From NCBI RefSeq assembly GCF_029852145.1, contig NC_079970.1:5394001-5458000 (forward strand): a DNA stretch of 64,000 nucleotides, read 5' to 3'. Of this stretch, positions 50,800 through 62,789 are shown in pieces. The stretch's first letter is position 1. Each line of letters begins with the position of its first letter. The stretch is from Microplitis mediator. Taxonomy: Eukaryota; Arthropoda; Insecta; Hymenoptera; Braconidae. The notes beneath the pieces were generated by a model. That model saw only the letters and a program-made list of their open reading frames with translations, did not search any database and had not been told where the DNA came from. The translations under genes and the position numbers were made by a program.

Positions 50800-53376
50800 A
50801 CATCCAGCACATAAATAAATAAATTTTAAATCATCCAAATATAAGAAAAAGTGTACATGAGTAAAAATTTTTACTATGTTTTATGGGCTCGAAAATAGTG
50901 ATAAATACCAGTAAACAACCTACGAGAAATTCATCTCTTTATTTTTTACACAAGACAGATAAATAAATAATTTATTCTAAAAAATCCACTTACTGGATTA
51001 AATTTTTTTAATAAAAAAAATTTATAACTCTAAAATCTATGTTACTTAATATTTTAATATTTTTTTTTGACAACTTATGTTATTAAATATTATTTTAGTA
51101 TCAAAAGCTGTGCAACTTTAAAAAGTACTCTCGAAAAGTTTAATAAAACTAAAACAAACTCGAGATAATTTTAACATTTTTTTTTTTTTTTTCTAAAGTA
51201 TATGTAATTTTATTTGTAAACAAACTATTTAAAAGTCCTCAAAACTTTTTAGCTTAAAGAATAAAAATGAAAAAAAAAAGTAACTAAAAAAGGGGTTAAA
51301 AGAAAAAAAACAATCAAGATAGTTCTGATTGTAATACACAGCTTGCACTTGCATTAGAGTGGAATTTCGTGATGAACATGAGTATGAAACGTAAGTAGTG
51401 TAAAACGTTGAGGATGTTGGTAACTCTCGTAGCAGAGTTAGCTCTAAATTAACTGCCTATTAAATCCGCATCACGTAGAGTATTAGTAGATAAGTAATAA
51501 GCAGCGTACACTTATGAGGAGTTGAGGCTGAAGTAGATGAGAAGGAGTTTTGAGTAACAACGAAAGAGATGTCTGAGAAAAGTATGTACACGAGGATGAG
51601 AATGAGGTAAATTGATGGCAATAGTTGAAAGTTGAGGGTCTGCAGCATAAACCGACACACGGCTTCTTACTCTCAGGAGCGATGCAGTGCAGCAGAGGTT
51701 ATGTTCGATAGCTGAAGCGCGAGTTGAGCAAAAGATGCATCTCGCTCTCTGATAGAGTTGAGAGTGGGTAAGGCATGTAGCCCCTTTGTCGATGTTGGGC
51801 ACCCTTCACGGTCTAATGCACTTAGTGGTAGAATCGATAACGTACGTCAGGTTACCTACTGTACTCTGTAGTGAAATGCTATATATATATATATATATGT
51901 AGAATATAGTTAAGTATGCCGGTAGCAGTAGGAGTAGTAGTAGAAGTAGCAGTAGTAATAGGGAGGAGGCTCGTTCGTCGTCGTTGAGATGAGAGCAAGT
52001 ACATAACCCTAGACCCTAGTTGGTACTCGAACTATCCCACTCACTTACTCACTCACTCACTCACTCACTTGTTCGGTTACTCACTCTCTCTAAACTCTCT
52101 TGAACCTCTAAAGGAGAATGAGAGTCCTTACAACACTACTGACGTTCACTGCTGTAGGATTATTGTTAAAAATAAAGAGTTCAGTTGGCCTCTTACCTTA
52201 CATTTAGATTTTTGCCTTTTACCTCTTACGACTCCATTTATACTTTTGTTTTTTTATTTTTTCAAGCTTGCTTTCAAGTCCGGTTGCTATTGTCTTTGTA
52301 CTTTTTTTTTCTTATTGTAAGTAAGTTGGCTTTTATTATGTGGGATTTGATACAATTTGGTCAGACATCCGTGCAATTTTTAACGTCAGTATCGCGATGA
52401 GCAAAAGAAAGTGGGTGGCTAGGTGGGTCGCGAGAGATGAAGAAAAAAGTTTAATAAGAGATGGAAAATAAAATGAGACAAGGTAAATTTAAAACTGTCG
52501 TATTTATAATATACGCCTCAAGTACTGAGAAGAAAACACTTGTAAAATAGTAGCCAGTAAAGTTTTTAATATTTTTCAGTTTGTAGATGAGAGATAAAAT
52601 TTAACTGAAGAAATGAGAAAGTGGAGTGATGCTGAACGGGTTGTAGTAGACAGTTTAATTTTTTTTTGTTAGCCTTTTTCTTTTTATTTAGCATGGAAAT
52701 TGCTCGGGAAACTGTGGCAATTTTTCAAGACACATTTCGAACTTTACTATTAAACAAATTGACGGCAGTTTTATTTTCTTTCATTTTATTTCACTCTTTT
52801 TTTTTCGTTCGGTTGTTATACTAATTTATTCGCAGAACGTAGATTCCAGCGTTTAGTTGGGGAGATTAATTGGATTCATTTAGACTCATGCTGATTAGAA
52901 TCTGAACGTATTCGTAAACATATATTACCGAATCGTGGTGCTTTAAATTATTTAAAGCTGTTTCAATGCTTTTAATGGGGATAGAATGATAGAAGAGTGT
53001 GAAAATGCCACTCAAAAACTTTTATTTATTTGATAAAATTATCCTTATTACTATAATTAATTAATGTTGAAATTCCGTAGGAAACTTGTCTGAATAATTA
53101 AACTTATAATAAAATATAGCTAGTAAAATTTATTTTACAGACTGCAATAAAATCCCAAAAAATATTTTTCATTTCCGGTTTTCATAACGATAAATGTTTT
53201 AATTCCACTCATATTAATTTTTTTTAGTAAAAATATTTTTTATTTTTTTTAGGATGTTAGTAGAAAAAAATTATCAATTTTTTTAAGTGTCTTGTTTTAC
53301 CCTGAGTACATATTTCGTATCACTTCAAAATTCTAAATAAAATCTAATCTCTATGAGCTAAAGAATTTTTGATTCC
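50800..53376. other. Spacer, low-confidence open stretch only
   Basis: A minus-strand frame at 51512-51802 has 96 open codons but starts at GTG and shows no domain; its first part ends near a GTAAGA donor at about 51667. (ACTC)n lies at 52039-52068, and GTA triplets at 51920-51960. The remainder is AT-rich. Confidence 0.35.
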
Positions 53377-53667
53377 GCGCGTTTTCATCCCCCGACAAAA
53401 TATCCCCGACAAAATATCCTCGACAAAATATCCCCCGTCAAAATATCCTATCAGCAAAATTTCTCTTTTTTATTTAAATGTTTTGTTTGTACTGTTCACA
53501 ACTAATTTGGATGCTTGTTTTTCAGGAAAATTGTGGGAATTTATAAATAAAAAATAACTGCTTATTTAGAGTGCTAGTTTTTCAGGAAAATTGGGAAAAT
53601 TATATCGAAAGATATTTTGTCGGGGATATTATGTCCGGAGATATTTTGTCGGGGGATGAAAACGCGC
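53377..53667. mobile_element. 291-bp MITE with CCGACAAAATATC subterminal arrays
   Basis: GCGCGTTTTCATCCCCCGAC at the left is repeated exactly in inverted form at the right. CCCCGACAAAATATC words recur about four times in the left zone and three times, inverted, in the right zone. The 62-codon plus frame across the left half is translation of the array. No target duplication is evident. Confidence 0.85.
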
Positions 53668-53669
53668 AT

Positions 53670-55092
53670 TACCGAAATTTCAATATTTTTTTTTTCCACT
53701 AAATTTTTGAGTCGTTTTTTTTTGCCCCACTTTTCCTTACGTATTCTTTTGTCAAGAAGTTAATATGACATCCGTATGAGCTTTTATTGAAGCAAAGAAA
53801 AATAAAGGCATGAATTTATAATATATGTATATAAATATATGATTGAAGTAGTAGTTTACATTGGTAACATTGCCACAGAGTTATACGTGTAGAATATAAC
53901 TAGACGCCTGTCGTGAAAGTTCGAATGGCACGTCAGGTGGATGCAATTGTGAATTGCAAGGGGGTGGAATAGCATTGCATTGCCATGGGAAGCATAATCC
54001 TCTTCACGATTCTCTAACTCACAAGCATTTCCTCTTGTCCGTTGTTGCAATACTCCATCTCTCCATCAGCAAACCAGGAACCCAGGAACTCGGGCACTAC
54101 TCTCTGCTATACAAAATGAAATTAGTTGATAATTTGCCTAACGACGTGATTTCTCGACACGACAAAATTCAAATTTTGTTAAAACTCTAGCTGCGTATAC
54201 TACATTTTCCAGATTTCACTTTACTCATTCGCCATTCCATAATTTACATAAATAAAAAATACATAACTTGTTTTATTTTTGACTACTTTACTAAATTTAC
54301 ATGTACATTTCATTTTTAAATACACAACTTTTCGCGCTTTCGTTAAATAATTTATCATTATTTTTTTTTTCTAATTAATATGACTTGAATATTTTTTAAT
54401 GTCATTATAAAAATGTTTATAAAATTACGGACATTTTTATTTATAATTTAATTTTCTTGGTAAATTTTCTCTTGTTTGCATTTTCTTTGGTGCATAATGT
54501 TGACTAACAATATAAATATATATGTTTTAGTAGTAAATATTCACAATGTTTATATCCAAAACTTTTTATTAAATATTTAACAAGACAAATAGACAAATTA
54601 GAAAGTATGAATTAATTAGAGATTGCCTTTGAATTTCGTCGAAAGCTATGATTATTTATTTTGCTCATTTATGCATACATACTAATTTTAAATGATTAGC
54701 ATTTCAACCAGTATTACATTTGAATTTATGTTATTTCATTACGATATAAATAAGTAGCAAAGAACTATTTTTTCGAAAGTTCCCAAGTACACACCTCAAA
54801 TGCTCATATTATAGCAGAAATTTTATGTATATTTTTCAAAATGCAAGAATTCTTCAATCTCCACTTCATTTACACATGATTTTATTGAAGAGAACATCTC
54901 TGATACTAACATCCATATTTTATTTCAATCATGATTAATTTTTATAGAAAGCGGGAATGAAAATTTTAAAAAACGAGTATTTATAAAAAAAAAAAAAAAA
55001 AAAAAATTGCCCTAATGGAATTTTAACTTAAAAAATTTTTTTTCATTTCAAGAAAAAATTGAAATTTTATATAAATATAAGTTTTTTCATTA
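53670..55092. other. AT-rich spacer
   Basis: TTTGCCCCACTTTTCC near 53722 resembles the ends of the 21149 element. A poly-A tract lies at 54987-55005. No gene is recognised. Confidence 0.4.
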
Positions 55093-55100
55093 GTAACAAG

Positions 55101-55612
55101 TAGTGATGTGAAGCTGACCGTCAGGTCATTTTTTGACCGTCACGTCATGGTCACAAGACCGTCAGCGAACCGTTCATAAAATGACGGACCGTCACAATTG
55201 TGGCGACATCTTACAAAAGCCATCATAACTTTTGTACAAATTCAAATTTTGAAACCGCCATTTTCTTAAAAATACGACGAGATAAATACGAAGGGGAAAA
55301 TAAATTTTTTAATCATTTACAAAAAAAGATTGCGTCCAATCATCTGACTGGTTGTGACTGAGAAAATTCTTGATTAAACGTTAATTTGTGACCAAAAATA
55401 TTATGACGGTCACAAATCATCTAGCTAGATGCGACTGAGCAAATTTGTGACAAAAAATTTTTTGACGGTCCGAAATGACGGACTCTGACCGAAAAATTTG
55501 TGACGGTCATTTCGCATTAGAACAGACTCGTCATTCAGGTCCGTCGGTCACAAGACCGTCAGCGGACCGTCTTGTGACCAAAACTCAAAATGACGTTCAT
55601 TCCGCATTACTA
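55101..55612. mobile_element. 512-bp hAT MITE with exact 8-bp target duplication
   Basis: TAGTGATGTGAAGCTGACCG at the left and (reverse complement of the right) TAGTAATGCGGAATGAACGT are imperfect inverted ends. GTAACAAG occurs exactly at 55093-55100 and 55613-55620. TAGTGATG-type ends plus 8-bp duplications are typical of hAT transposons. The interior is studded with GACCGTCA, TGACGGTC and TGACGG words in both orientations. It is non-coding. Confidence 0.92.
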
Positions 55613-55620
55613 GTAACAAG

Positions 55621-56886
55621 TTAATCAAAAATTTCTACGTTATCAACAAAAAAAAACTTTTATTTCTCTCAAAATCTATACGCGGCGTTATTTGTACTTG
55701 GTAATGAAAATAACGAAATTTTCTAGTCATAAATTCAAAAACTAAATATATTCATTAGAATTATCGTCTATGAAAGATCAGATGTATTCATTATCATTCG
55801 AAGGATATCGCTTACGCACATTCATACAAACAGACCGATTGACGTCAATGAGATTAAAAATTTTAATTTAAAAGCAACGAATCAGGAAATATTATTTGCA
55901 AAGTGTGAAAAGTTGAATCTTCATTATGAATGTCTGAGATGAACTTGAAAACAATATGTCCATACAGCATTTTAATGTTGGTATAAACAGTAGATTAAAT
56001 TAAACGTGAGTGGATCAGCGAAAAATTTCAAAAAAGTACTCGAGCGCACCATCGTTCGTCTTTTGAGATGTGTAATAATAAATTATTCAATTGTTTATTT
56101 TTACAACAGTAAAAGAATAAAATTTTATTTAAATTGAAAGAATGATATCATATATATATATTTACAAAGACATAAATTTAGCTGATGTACGTATAAATAA
56201 GGTAAACATCATGAAAGATCTGTGGTCATAATTTTCTAAGTAACAATAAGAATTTGTGTTTTATGCATTTTCTCACAGTTAAGAGAATCTTTATAACATA
56301 TATGTATATATATTTACAACCTAAGAAGTGACCATATGTGACATTTCATTGCTCGTGCACGGCACAGCACGCGAGACTAAATAGTATACATAGTTCACTA
56401 CTGGACTACTCTAACATGAACCAAACTACATATTCAGTAAGTAAATGAGTAAATAACTGAGTACTGCCAGAATATGTTATATATGTAATAAATATATCTA
56501 TAGACATAGATGTAAAAACAACTAAGAAAAAAAAGGTCTTTTGAATTGTGTCAGCCAACTTGGCCTCCTTTATAATTGTTTTTCTCACGAAAACTTAAAT
56601 ACTGCAGTAAAACTAAAACGTCAATTGCACTAAAGGAATCAATTTTTTTATTTAAAAATGTCAAACATAAAAAATGATAATAATAATAATGGATGTAAAT
56701 AACAATTAAAAATATTAAGTCCGACAGAAAGTGACCGTTGAAGTATTTAAGACACAGTGACCTCTACATGTCGAGAATAACGACTAACTATTGAGTATCG
56801 GGTATTGGATTTATTTCTCAATGATAAACGTACAAGTTAAAGAGGTAAAGGTATAGGTCCATGGACACACGTAACAGTGGCACACA
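55621..56886. other. AT-rich spacer
   Basis: Ordinary sequence with small TA repeats near 56148-56162 and 56302-56315. AATAAA lies on the minus strand at 56810-56815. Confidence 0.4.
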
Positions 56887-57000
56887 TTAGACGCCGGGAT
56901 ATCCACCAATGGACATTGGGGCCTTATGTGTTGGCATATGCGTCAGCAACCGAGGCACGATGCCAGACTGTGGGCCAGGGTCAACCACTTGTAGGATCAC
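56887..57000 (-). CDS. Candidate minus-strand terminal coding exon
   Basis: The minus-strand frame reads VILQVVDPGPQSGIVPRLLT then HMPTHKAPMSIGGYPGV and stops at TAA (56889-56887). Its Pro/Gly-rich composition resembles a disordered protein C-terminus. A minus-strand AATAAA polyadenylation signal lies about 75 bases downstream at 56815-56810. Possible acceptors AAG precede it near 56990-57002, without a good pyrimidine tract. The plus strand is also open here for about 38 codons. The GC-rich block continues to 57130. I do not recognise the protein. Confidence 0.3.
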   Translation of the reverse strand: MILQVVDPGPQSGIVPRLLTHMPTHKAPMSIGGYPGV

Positions 57001-57274
57001 TTAACTAAACTTATACTCATACATTCATACAGAGACTGCAGCAGTCGCAGAACCGCAAAATGCCAGCCTGGGGCAGCGGCAATGCGCTGCCGACAAGGTG
57101 TGCTTATGTTATATACGCCGTTGCGTTTTGTTGCCGCACTCTGATGTTCTCCATCCTGCTATTTATATATATACTACATATATTTTAACTCTCTTCTTTA
57201 CTGCTGCTACCATACTACTGTACACATCATGATTATATTCTCTACAGTATGCCTATACTTACATTATGCATTAC

Positions 57275-57307
<33 letters not shown>

Positions 57308-58639
57308 TATTATTCTACAACACTGTTGCTGTTGACTCATGCGTATACACTTGGCTTATAAACATTTACTATAAACTTCTCTTAGTACTCTGTTTACCCA
57401 CATATATATATATTATATTGCATATATTATATTATACATATAATATATATTATACTATACACACATACATATAGATAATGTAATGCAATTGTAATAGAAT
57501 GCTCTAAGGGTGCTGAGAGTTATCTAAAAAAAAAGGAACTTGATTAAACTTCCTAACCAAAGTACATTATTAAGATTTTGTGTATTCAGCTGAGAGTTAA
57601 TATGAACTGGGAATAAATACATTAGATAAACAGCTGTATAAATAAACGATTACTTAAATATAATGTGCCGCGTAACATTAGATTCTTATTAACTGCGACT
57701 GTTATTTTTATTACACTATAATTTAAATAAACAATTAATTATGCAGGTGAACGCGCGACAGTAACTTTTAAATTTAATTTATTAACTGTTACAATGCCGG
57801 TGATTAAAGTAACGAAAGAGGCGTTTAATTAAAATATAGATTTTATATCAATTGAATTTTAATTGTTTAAACTCGGTTGTAAATTTTGTCCATAAATTTT
57901 CGTAATAGTAATTAATTAATATGTTTAAACTAATTATAAAATATATAATAAATATCTGGTAAATAATAATAGAACGAAGAGGAAAGTAGCTCATCGCGAC
58001 CTCGATTGAAACAAAAGCTATTGTTGAATCGATAATTATTTGCGGATTCATCAGATATTATTTCATAACATTTATAATATGAGTTAATTTAATAATAACA
58101 ATAACGTTATTATACTATTTGTATGCTTTGAATACAGTTATATTTCTAATAAGATTAAAACATGATATATTTTTTTAAGCTTTGATAATTGGAATTGCTT
58201 TGGGATAAATTTAAATTGCGACAAGTGATTTTGAATTATTTAATAATGCTAAATTTAATACACTTTGAATTCTACAATTCGAAGCACACATATAGATATA
58301 TATTGTATATATTATTTGGAATACGCGTTGGTCTCTTGGGTTTCAACAACGGAAATTGCGAATCTATCGAATTTCATGATGGGAATGGACTCCAAGAGCG
58401 AATAAATGAGTCAGGAGTATAACGATCAACGAAAACGGTTTCTCTCAGATATACTTTTTTAGACTAGACAAATTGTTTCCTCCGGGATACTTCACCATGA
58501 TTGCAATATATTTTCATCAATATATTTCCGTTGTATATAAAAAAATAAATAATTACTTTTATATAAAAAATCGTTGAACTGAAAAAAAATTTCGATAGAA
58601 AGTTTAAAAAATTTTTTCAATTATTTGAAGAAACGGAAA
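57001..58639. other. GC-rich block then AT-rich spacer
   Basis: At 57035-57130 all three plus frames are open because the DNA is GC-rich; a CATTCATACAG acceptor-like site ends at 57031. From 57150 the DNA returns to AT-rich with (TA)n at 57275-57299 and TATATA runs to 57475. The 77-codon plus frame at 58189-58422 has no support. Confidence 0.35.
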
Positions 58640-58641
58640 TA

Positions 58642-59143
58642 CACTGTAAAAAATCACCGGGGTAAGTCCAAGCGGTGTAGGTGTTAAAATTATCGGTGTT
58701 AAATTTACCCCCGAAAGCGGTGTAAATATTCTGTACCGGTGTTAAAACAACGCCGCTACCGGTGTAAATATTCTAGACCGGTGTTAAAATAACGCCGCCG
58801 CCGGTGTAGATATTCTTTACCGGTGTTAAAATATTTTATTTTGTGAATATTTTTACTTACTCGATCACTATACTTGTTGATAAATGATATTTTTTATTAA
58901 TTTTCCTGAAGAACTGACATTTTTTGTGTTTTATAATCTTTAAAATTGATACTCCAAGCGGATGCAATTTACCCCGCCTTTACACCGGCATTACTCCGCT
59001 TTTACACCGGTTACCCCGCTTTAACACCGGTATTTTTAACACCGGTGTATTACTCCTCCTGTCCTCCTACACCGGTGTAATTTCATTTTTACACCGGGCG
59101 GAGTTAAAACGAGTCCATTTTAAACACCGCTCTTTTTACAGTG
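58642..59143. mobile_element. 502-bp TA-flanked MITE with CCGGTGTTAAAA arrays
   Basis: CACTGTAAAAAATCACCGGG at the left faces a right end whose reverse complement is CACTGTAAAAAGAGCGGTGT. TA flanks at 58640-58641 and 59144-59145. The left zone contains a tandem unit of about 60 bases (CCGGTGTTAAAA, ACGCCGC, CCGGTGTAAATATTC) in about three copies. The right zone carries inverted TTTACACCGG words. The 76-codon frame at 58924-59154 is translation of the repeat. Confidence 0.9.
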
Positions 59144-59145
59144 TA

Positions 59146-60510
59146 CGAAAATAGAAAAATTTCTTTTCATAAATTGTAAATATCCGTAATTTTTTATTTT
59201 AACAATTTAAAGTGCGACATTTGTTTTTTAACGCTCGAATCGTATCGCAGATTCTCTTTTTTGCTTCTGCTTCAATTTATACAGATATCACTTTGATCCA
59301 TTTTCGTTGAATTTTGTTCGGAATTCCATTGAGCTCTTGCTGTATTTTTTGGTTTATCATTTACAGTTGACAGTAACTCGAATTGGCAATTGTACAGCGA
59401 GTAAGAGCACGATCGATTTAACACAAAGTCGAATCACGAATAGCAATCTTTAGAAACGTTTATGATGTCGTTGGGTTTTCCAAATAGGCGATGGTAATGA
59501 TAATTACGGGGTGGTAAAATTGGATTACAACACTTAAATCGTAGATAATGCCGACAGTGGAGCCACTTAAAATGGCTGCGTGTACACACCAACGCTGCCA
59601 ACAGATATACCAGTAGCGTAGAAAATTTCCGTACACTCAAACAACAACAGCAGCAACAACAACAACAACTAAATCCACGTTGATGTAAAGTGGTAAATTT
59701 ATTCACCGTCTATTTGTATTCACGTTCTGACACTTATTACTATTAGGTACACTCTGTTAAATCTAACTAATCTTTACTGCCTACACTTACCATTATTTCT
59801 AATTACTACATCAATATACTTGTTGTATGGTGTACGTGCCACTGCATATACACACCATCGTACAAGTTATACATCTATCTCTTGTTTTACTTCTTAATGT
59901 TTCGCCCAAGGTTGTATGAATAGACGTCAAAGTGTATCTTGAGACAAATTAATGATTTAATTTTACTCAAGTTTCCCTCAACTGGCATACACCAGCACCA
60001 GAATGTGCTTCGCACACTCATTTAATAACTTGGCAACATGATTTTGGTTCGAGTGTAATATTGATGTGAATATATAGACTCGCTTGTATACAGCTCCTGG
60101 CACAACGTATTGTTTTCTATAAACTGTTATTCCCGATACCTGAGGGTATTAAGGGCATTTTAGCGCTAAATATCCGTCAAGTGATACACACACACACATC
60201 CACCCTCGATTCTCGTCTACGTCTATTACCGAAGTAGTAAAACACTTAAAGTACGTCACGGCCTTCTTTACAACGACTCGAGCTAAAATTTCTACTCGAA
60301 ACTTTAGTACCCACTAAAACTCGGCATCAAATTGATGGGATGTTTAAAATTTTAACTTTAATTACTTTAACTAATATCAAATAGTATTTTGATAGGTAAA
60401 TTTTTTCCTTCTCAACATGGATAGCGCTGTCTTTAGGTATAGAAGTGATTTTCATCATATTACTCTCCGAAATTTGAAATAGTGAAAATAGTGAGTTTTC
60501 ACTGCCAAGT
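59146..60510. other. Spacer
   Basis: A possible 34-nt plus exon lies at 59367-59400 (acceptor TTTACAG, donor GTAAGA) but is isolated. A CAA/CAG repeat lies at 59640-59669, which produces a poly-Cys frame on the minus strand. (CA)n lies near 60187-60198. No gene can be supported. Confidence 0.35.
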
Positions 60511-60511
60511 A

Positions 60512-60752
60512 CACAGTTGAAAATTTTGTGTTCTTGTGTATAAAAATTTAGTGGTTAAATATATTGTGTCAATTATTTGACACGATCAAGTGTAAATTTG
60601 ACTAAAGTTGAAGGTGGTATCTGATCTCAAGAAGTTTTAAACCTGTATTATTGACTGACACAAGTATAATGTGTTAAATCGACACAAAAAATTGAGTAGA
60701 CCGTTTGGGACATGTGATCTGTGTTAAATTTAACACAAATTTTTCAACTGTG
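60512..60752. mobile_element. 241-bp MITE with CACAGTTGAAAATTTTGTGTT ends
   Basis: CACAGTTGAAAATTTTGTGT at the left is matched by the reverse complement of the right end, CACAGTTGAAAAATTTGTGT. TA precedes the left end and TG follows the right. The interior repeats GTGTTAAAT and TTGACAC words. Confidence 0.75.
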
Positions 60753-60798
60753 TGTTGATTGTCCCGTGATTTTTACTAATTCATTTTTAGACACTATA

Positions 60799-61097
60799 CA
60801 CAGTAAAAAATATTGTGTATACAGTAAAAAATATTGTGTATTTGTGTCGAAAACGGTTTGTGTTAAAAATTGTAGTGTGTTAAACTAACACAAAGTTTGT
60901 GTCACTTTATTTTGTAACATAAAAATGTGTTAAACACTTTTTATTAACACATTTTGTGTGTTACTGTGGAATTCTTTGCGCCCTCTTATGGCGATATTTT
61001 AACATAATCTTTGTGTTAAAAAGGGGTTACACAAATTTCGTGTCAACCGTTTTTAACACACAAACTGTGTTGATTTTACACAATATTTTTTACTGTG
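60799..61097. mobile_element. 299-bp TA-flanked MITE with GTGTTAAA arrays and a duplicated left end
   Basis: CACAGTAAAAAATATTGTGT is followed at once by TACAGTAAAAAATATTGTGT, a duplicated terminus. The right end is the inverse CACAATATTTTTTACTGTG. TA flanks at 60797-60798 and 61098-61099. TTTGTGTTAAA and TTTAACACA words fill both halves. Confidence 0.82.
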
Positions 61098-61099
61098 TA

Positions 61100-61404
61100 T
61101 CTGTGTTAAAAACGGTCCGTGTTGATTATTTTGTGTAAAATCAACACAATTCTTTGTGTTACTTTGAAATTTTTAATCGATTTACTCTTCAACACTTTAA
61201 AAGTGTTACTTAGTATAAAAATCGATATTATCAACATTTATTAAGTGTTACTTTAAAATCAACACCAAAAAAGTGTTGACACTTTAACACAAATTTTGTG
61301 TTGAAATTCAACATAAATAGTCTGTGTTGAAAAATAACACAAATATTGTGTGGACCGTTTCTAACACACAGATTGTGTTGATTTTAACACAATATTTTTT
61401 AATG
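61100..61404. mobile_element. Adjoining GTGTTAA-family copy with degraded right end
   Basis: TGTGTTAAAAACGGTCCGTG near 61102 faces the inverse of TGTGTTAGAAACGGTCCACA near 61350. The region closes with AACACAATATTTTTTAATGA, a decayed version of the 60799-element end. It appears to be a second copy that shares its left boundary with the preceding one, a dimer-like arrangement. Confidence 0.6.
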
Positions 61405-61960
61405 AGAACATTTCCTATGAGCACATGAAAACTGTTCCTATAATTTTCTCTCATATTGAAAAAATTACTGGAAAATTGTCATCATGAAATAAAAGAAATA
61501 CTAATCACTTTAAAATTAATCCGTAGCGCAATTACACAAAACAAGATTGAAAACAGATCTAAAATTACGAAAATAAAGAAAAAGTCGTATTTGTCGAAGT
61601 TAACTTTAAACTCTTCCAATAGCTTTTATCTCACTTATACTATTTTTTCTGTTTCTTTAAAAGTACTCGAGACTTATCCGTTTTGTCTGACTTTTTTTCA
61701 ATTTTCTATCATATTGAATATCTAAAACGCTTGACAGTTTGATCTTCATGATGATATTAATTCAAAGTCACAAATCTCATTTAGCAAAGAAACGAATTTT
61801 AAAATTTCTTATCAACTCAAGCAGTTCACTTTTCCAATCGTTAAAATAGCTGTAAAAAGAGTGATTGATAAAATAAAAAAAGCAACAAAATGAAAAAAGG
61901 AAAGAGCAACTAAGAAGAATAAGTAAAAAGAAATAAATTATCGAGATCGTGAACGAGTTT
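61405..61960. other. AT-rich spacer
   Basis: The 89-codon plus frame at 61456-61725 is Lys/Leu/Ile-rich with no recognisable features, and I do not call it a gene. Confidence 0.4.
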
Positions 61961-62789
61961 TTAGTTCAACGACTCTCGACCGAGTTCTCGACGATTACTA
62001 ACACTCCCACTATCAACTTCATCCCTAAAACCATCTTGGATAGAAAAGTATGTACTAAAATTTCTGTTTCTATTCTCATCGTCTATATCCATTAAGTGAT
62101 GATCAAATCGATGCGTATTTGATACACACACACACATACTAAGTTTTCTGTTCACAAATCCATCCTCTATCACTGTACACTCTTCTCTAATCAAACTTCT
62201 CAGTTAATCCGGTTATTTTCTTTTATTATTTCCTTCTCCGTTATTTTCTTCATTACTTCTCAGTTTCCAGGATCCTCAAACTTCTTTGGCTTAAAAGTTT
62301 TTTTTTGTTCTTCAGTGACCTCTGCACCCCTATTCACTCCCTTGCGTACTCTTCTATCATTATATCCACTACCATTTATCTTGATCTCTTAAAATAAGGG
62401 AGATCCGTATTTCTTAATCGAGATGCCAACCAGTCGACTAAACGCTGTAATGAATTATCTGATCTAACAGCTAAACTAGTCCATTGCGATATGAAGCGAT
62501 ATTAAATGTAAAAGCATAGTTCAAGATTCAAAAGGAAATTAAGTTTAGAAGCTGTATTCAAACGATTATCAAAGTTGCCGGCTTTACTAAGTTCAGTATT
62601 AGCTTTTGCTAAAGAGACGGCCTTATGTACCCACCCAAGTTTCATCTCATCATAGAGTGTCATGAGCTTTTGATGACGACCTAGCTTATACCTTACATTT
62701 ACACTAAATTTACTAAATATAATATGTGTATTAATATATACATATACATCTATATATATATACACTCCCGTTAAATAGTTAATATGCAT
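61961..62789 (-). pseudogene. Decayed protein remnant, probably retroelement-derived
   Basis: On the minus strand at least four adjacent blocks give protein-like translation broken by stops and frame changes. Block 1 (62789-62502) includes KLMTLYDEMKLGWVHKAVSL and ends at a stop. Block 2 (62501-62376) continues in the same frame with ISQWTSLAVRSDNSLQRLVD then WLASRL. Block 3 (about 62380-62260) is in another frame with a basic stretch, RRVRKGVNRGAEVTEEQKKT. Block 4 (62194-61961) is DIDDENRNRN-like and acidic, after a (GT)n run that reads CVCV. The order helical, W..L, basic linker, possible Cys/His patch suggests a gag-type polyprotein, perhaps BEL/Pao. That is a guess by pattern, and I do not reconstruct it. 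Confidence 0.5.

Noticed and set aside
51512..51802. 96-codon minus-strand frame
   Set aside because: Begins at GTG, has no domain or consistent exon signals, and lies in a GC-richer block where all frames tend to stay open.
58924..59154. 76-codon frame with repeated TG-rich words
   Set aside because: Translation of the TTTACACCGG arrays of the MITE at 58642-59143.
59367..59400. 34-nt segment between TTTACAG and GTAAGA
   Set aside because: Plausible micro-exon by sites only; isolated, with no partner exons on the same strand nearby.
59434..59706. Frame with nine consecutive Cys on the minus strand
   Set aside because: Produced by CAA/CAG repeats read on the opposite strand; no family resemblance.
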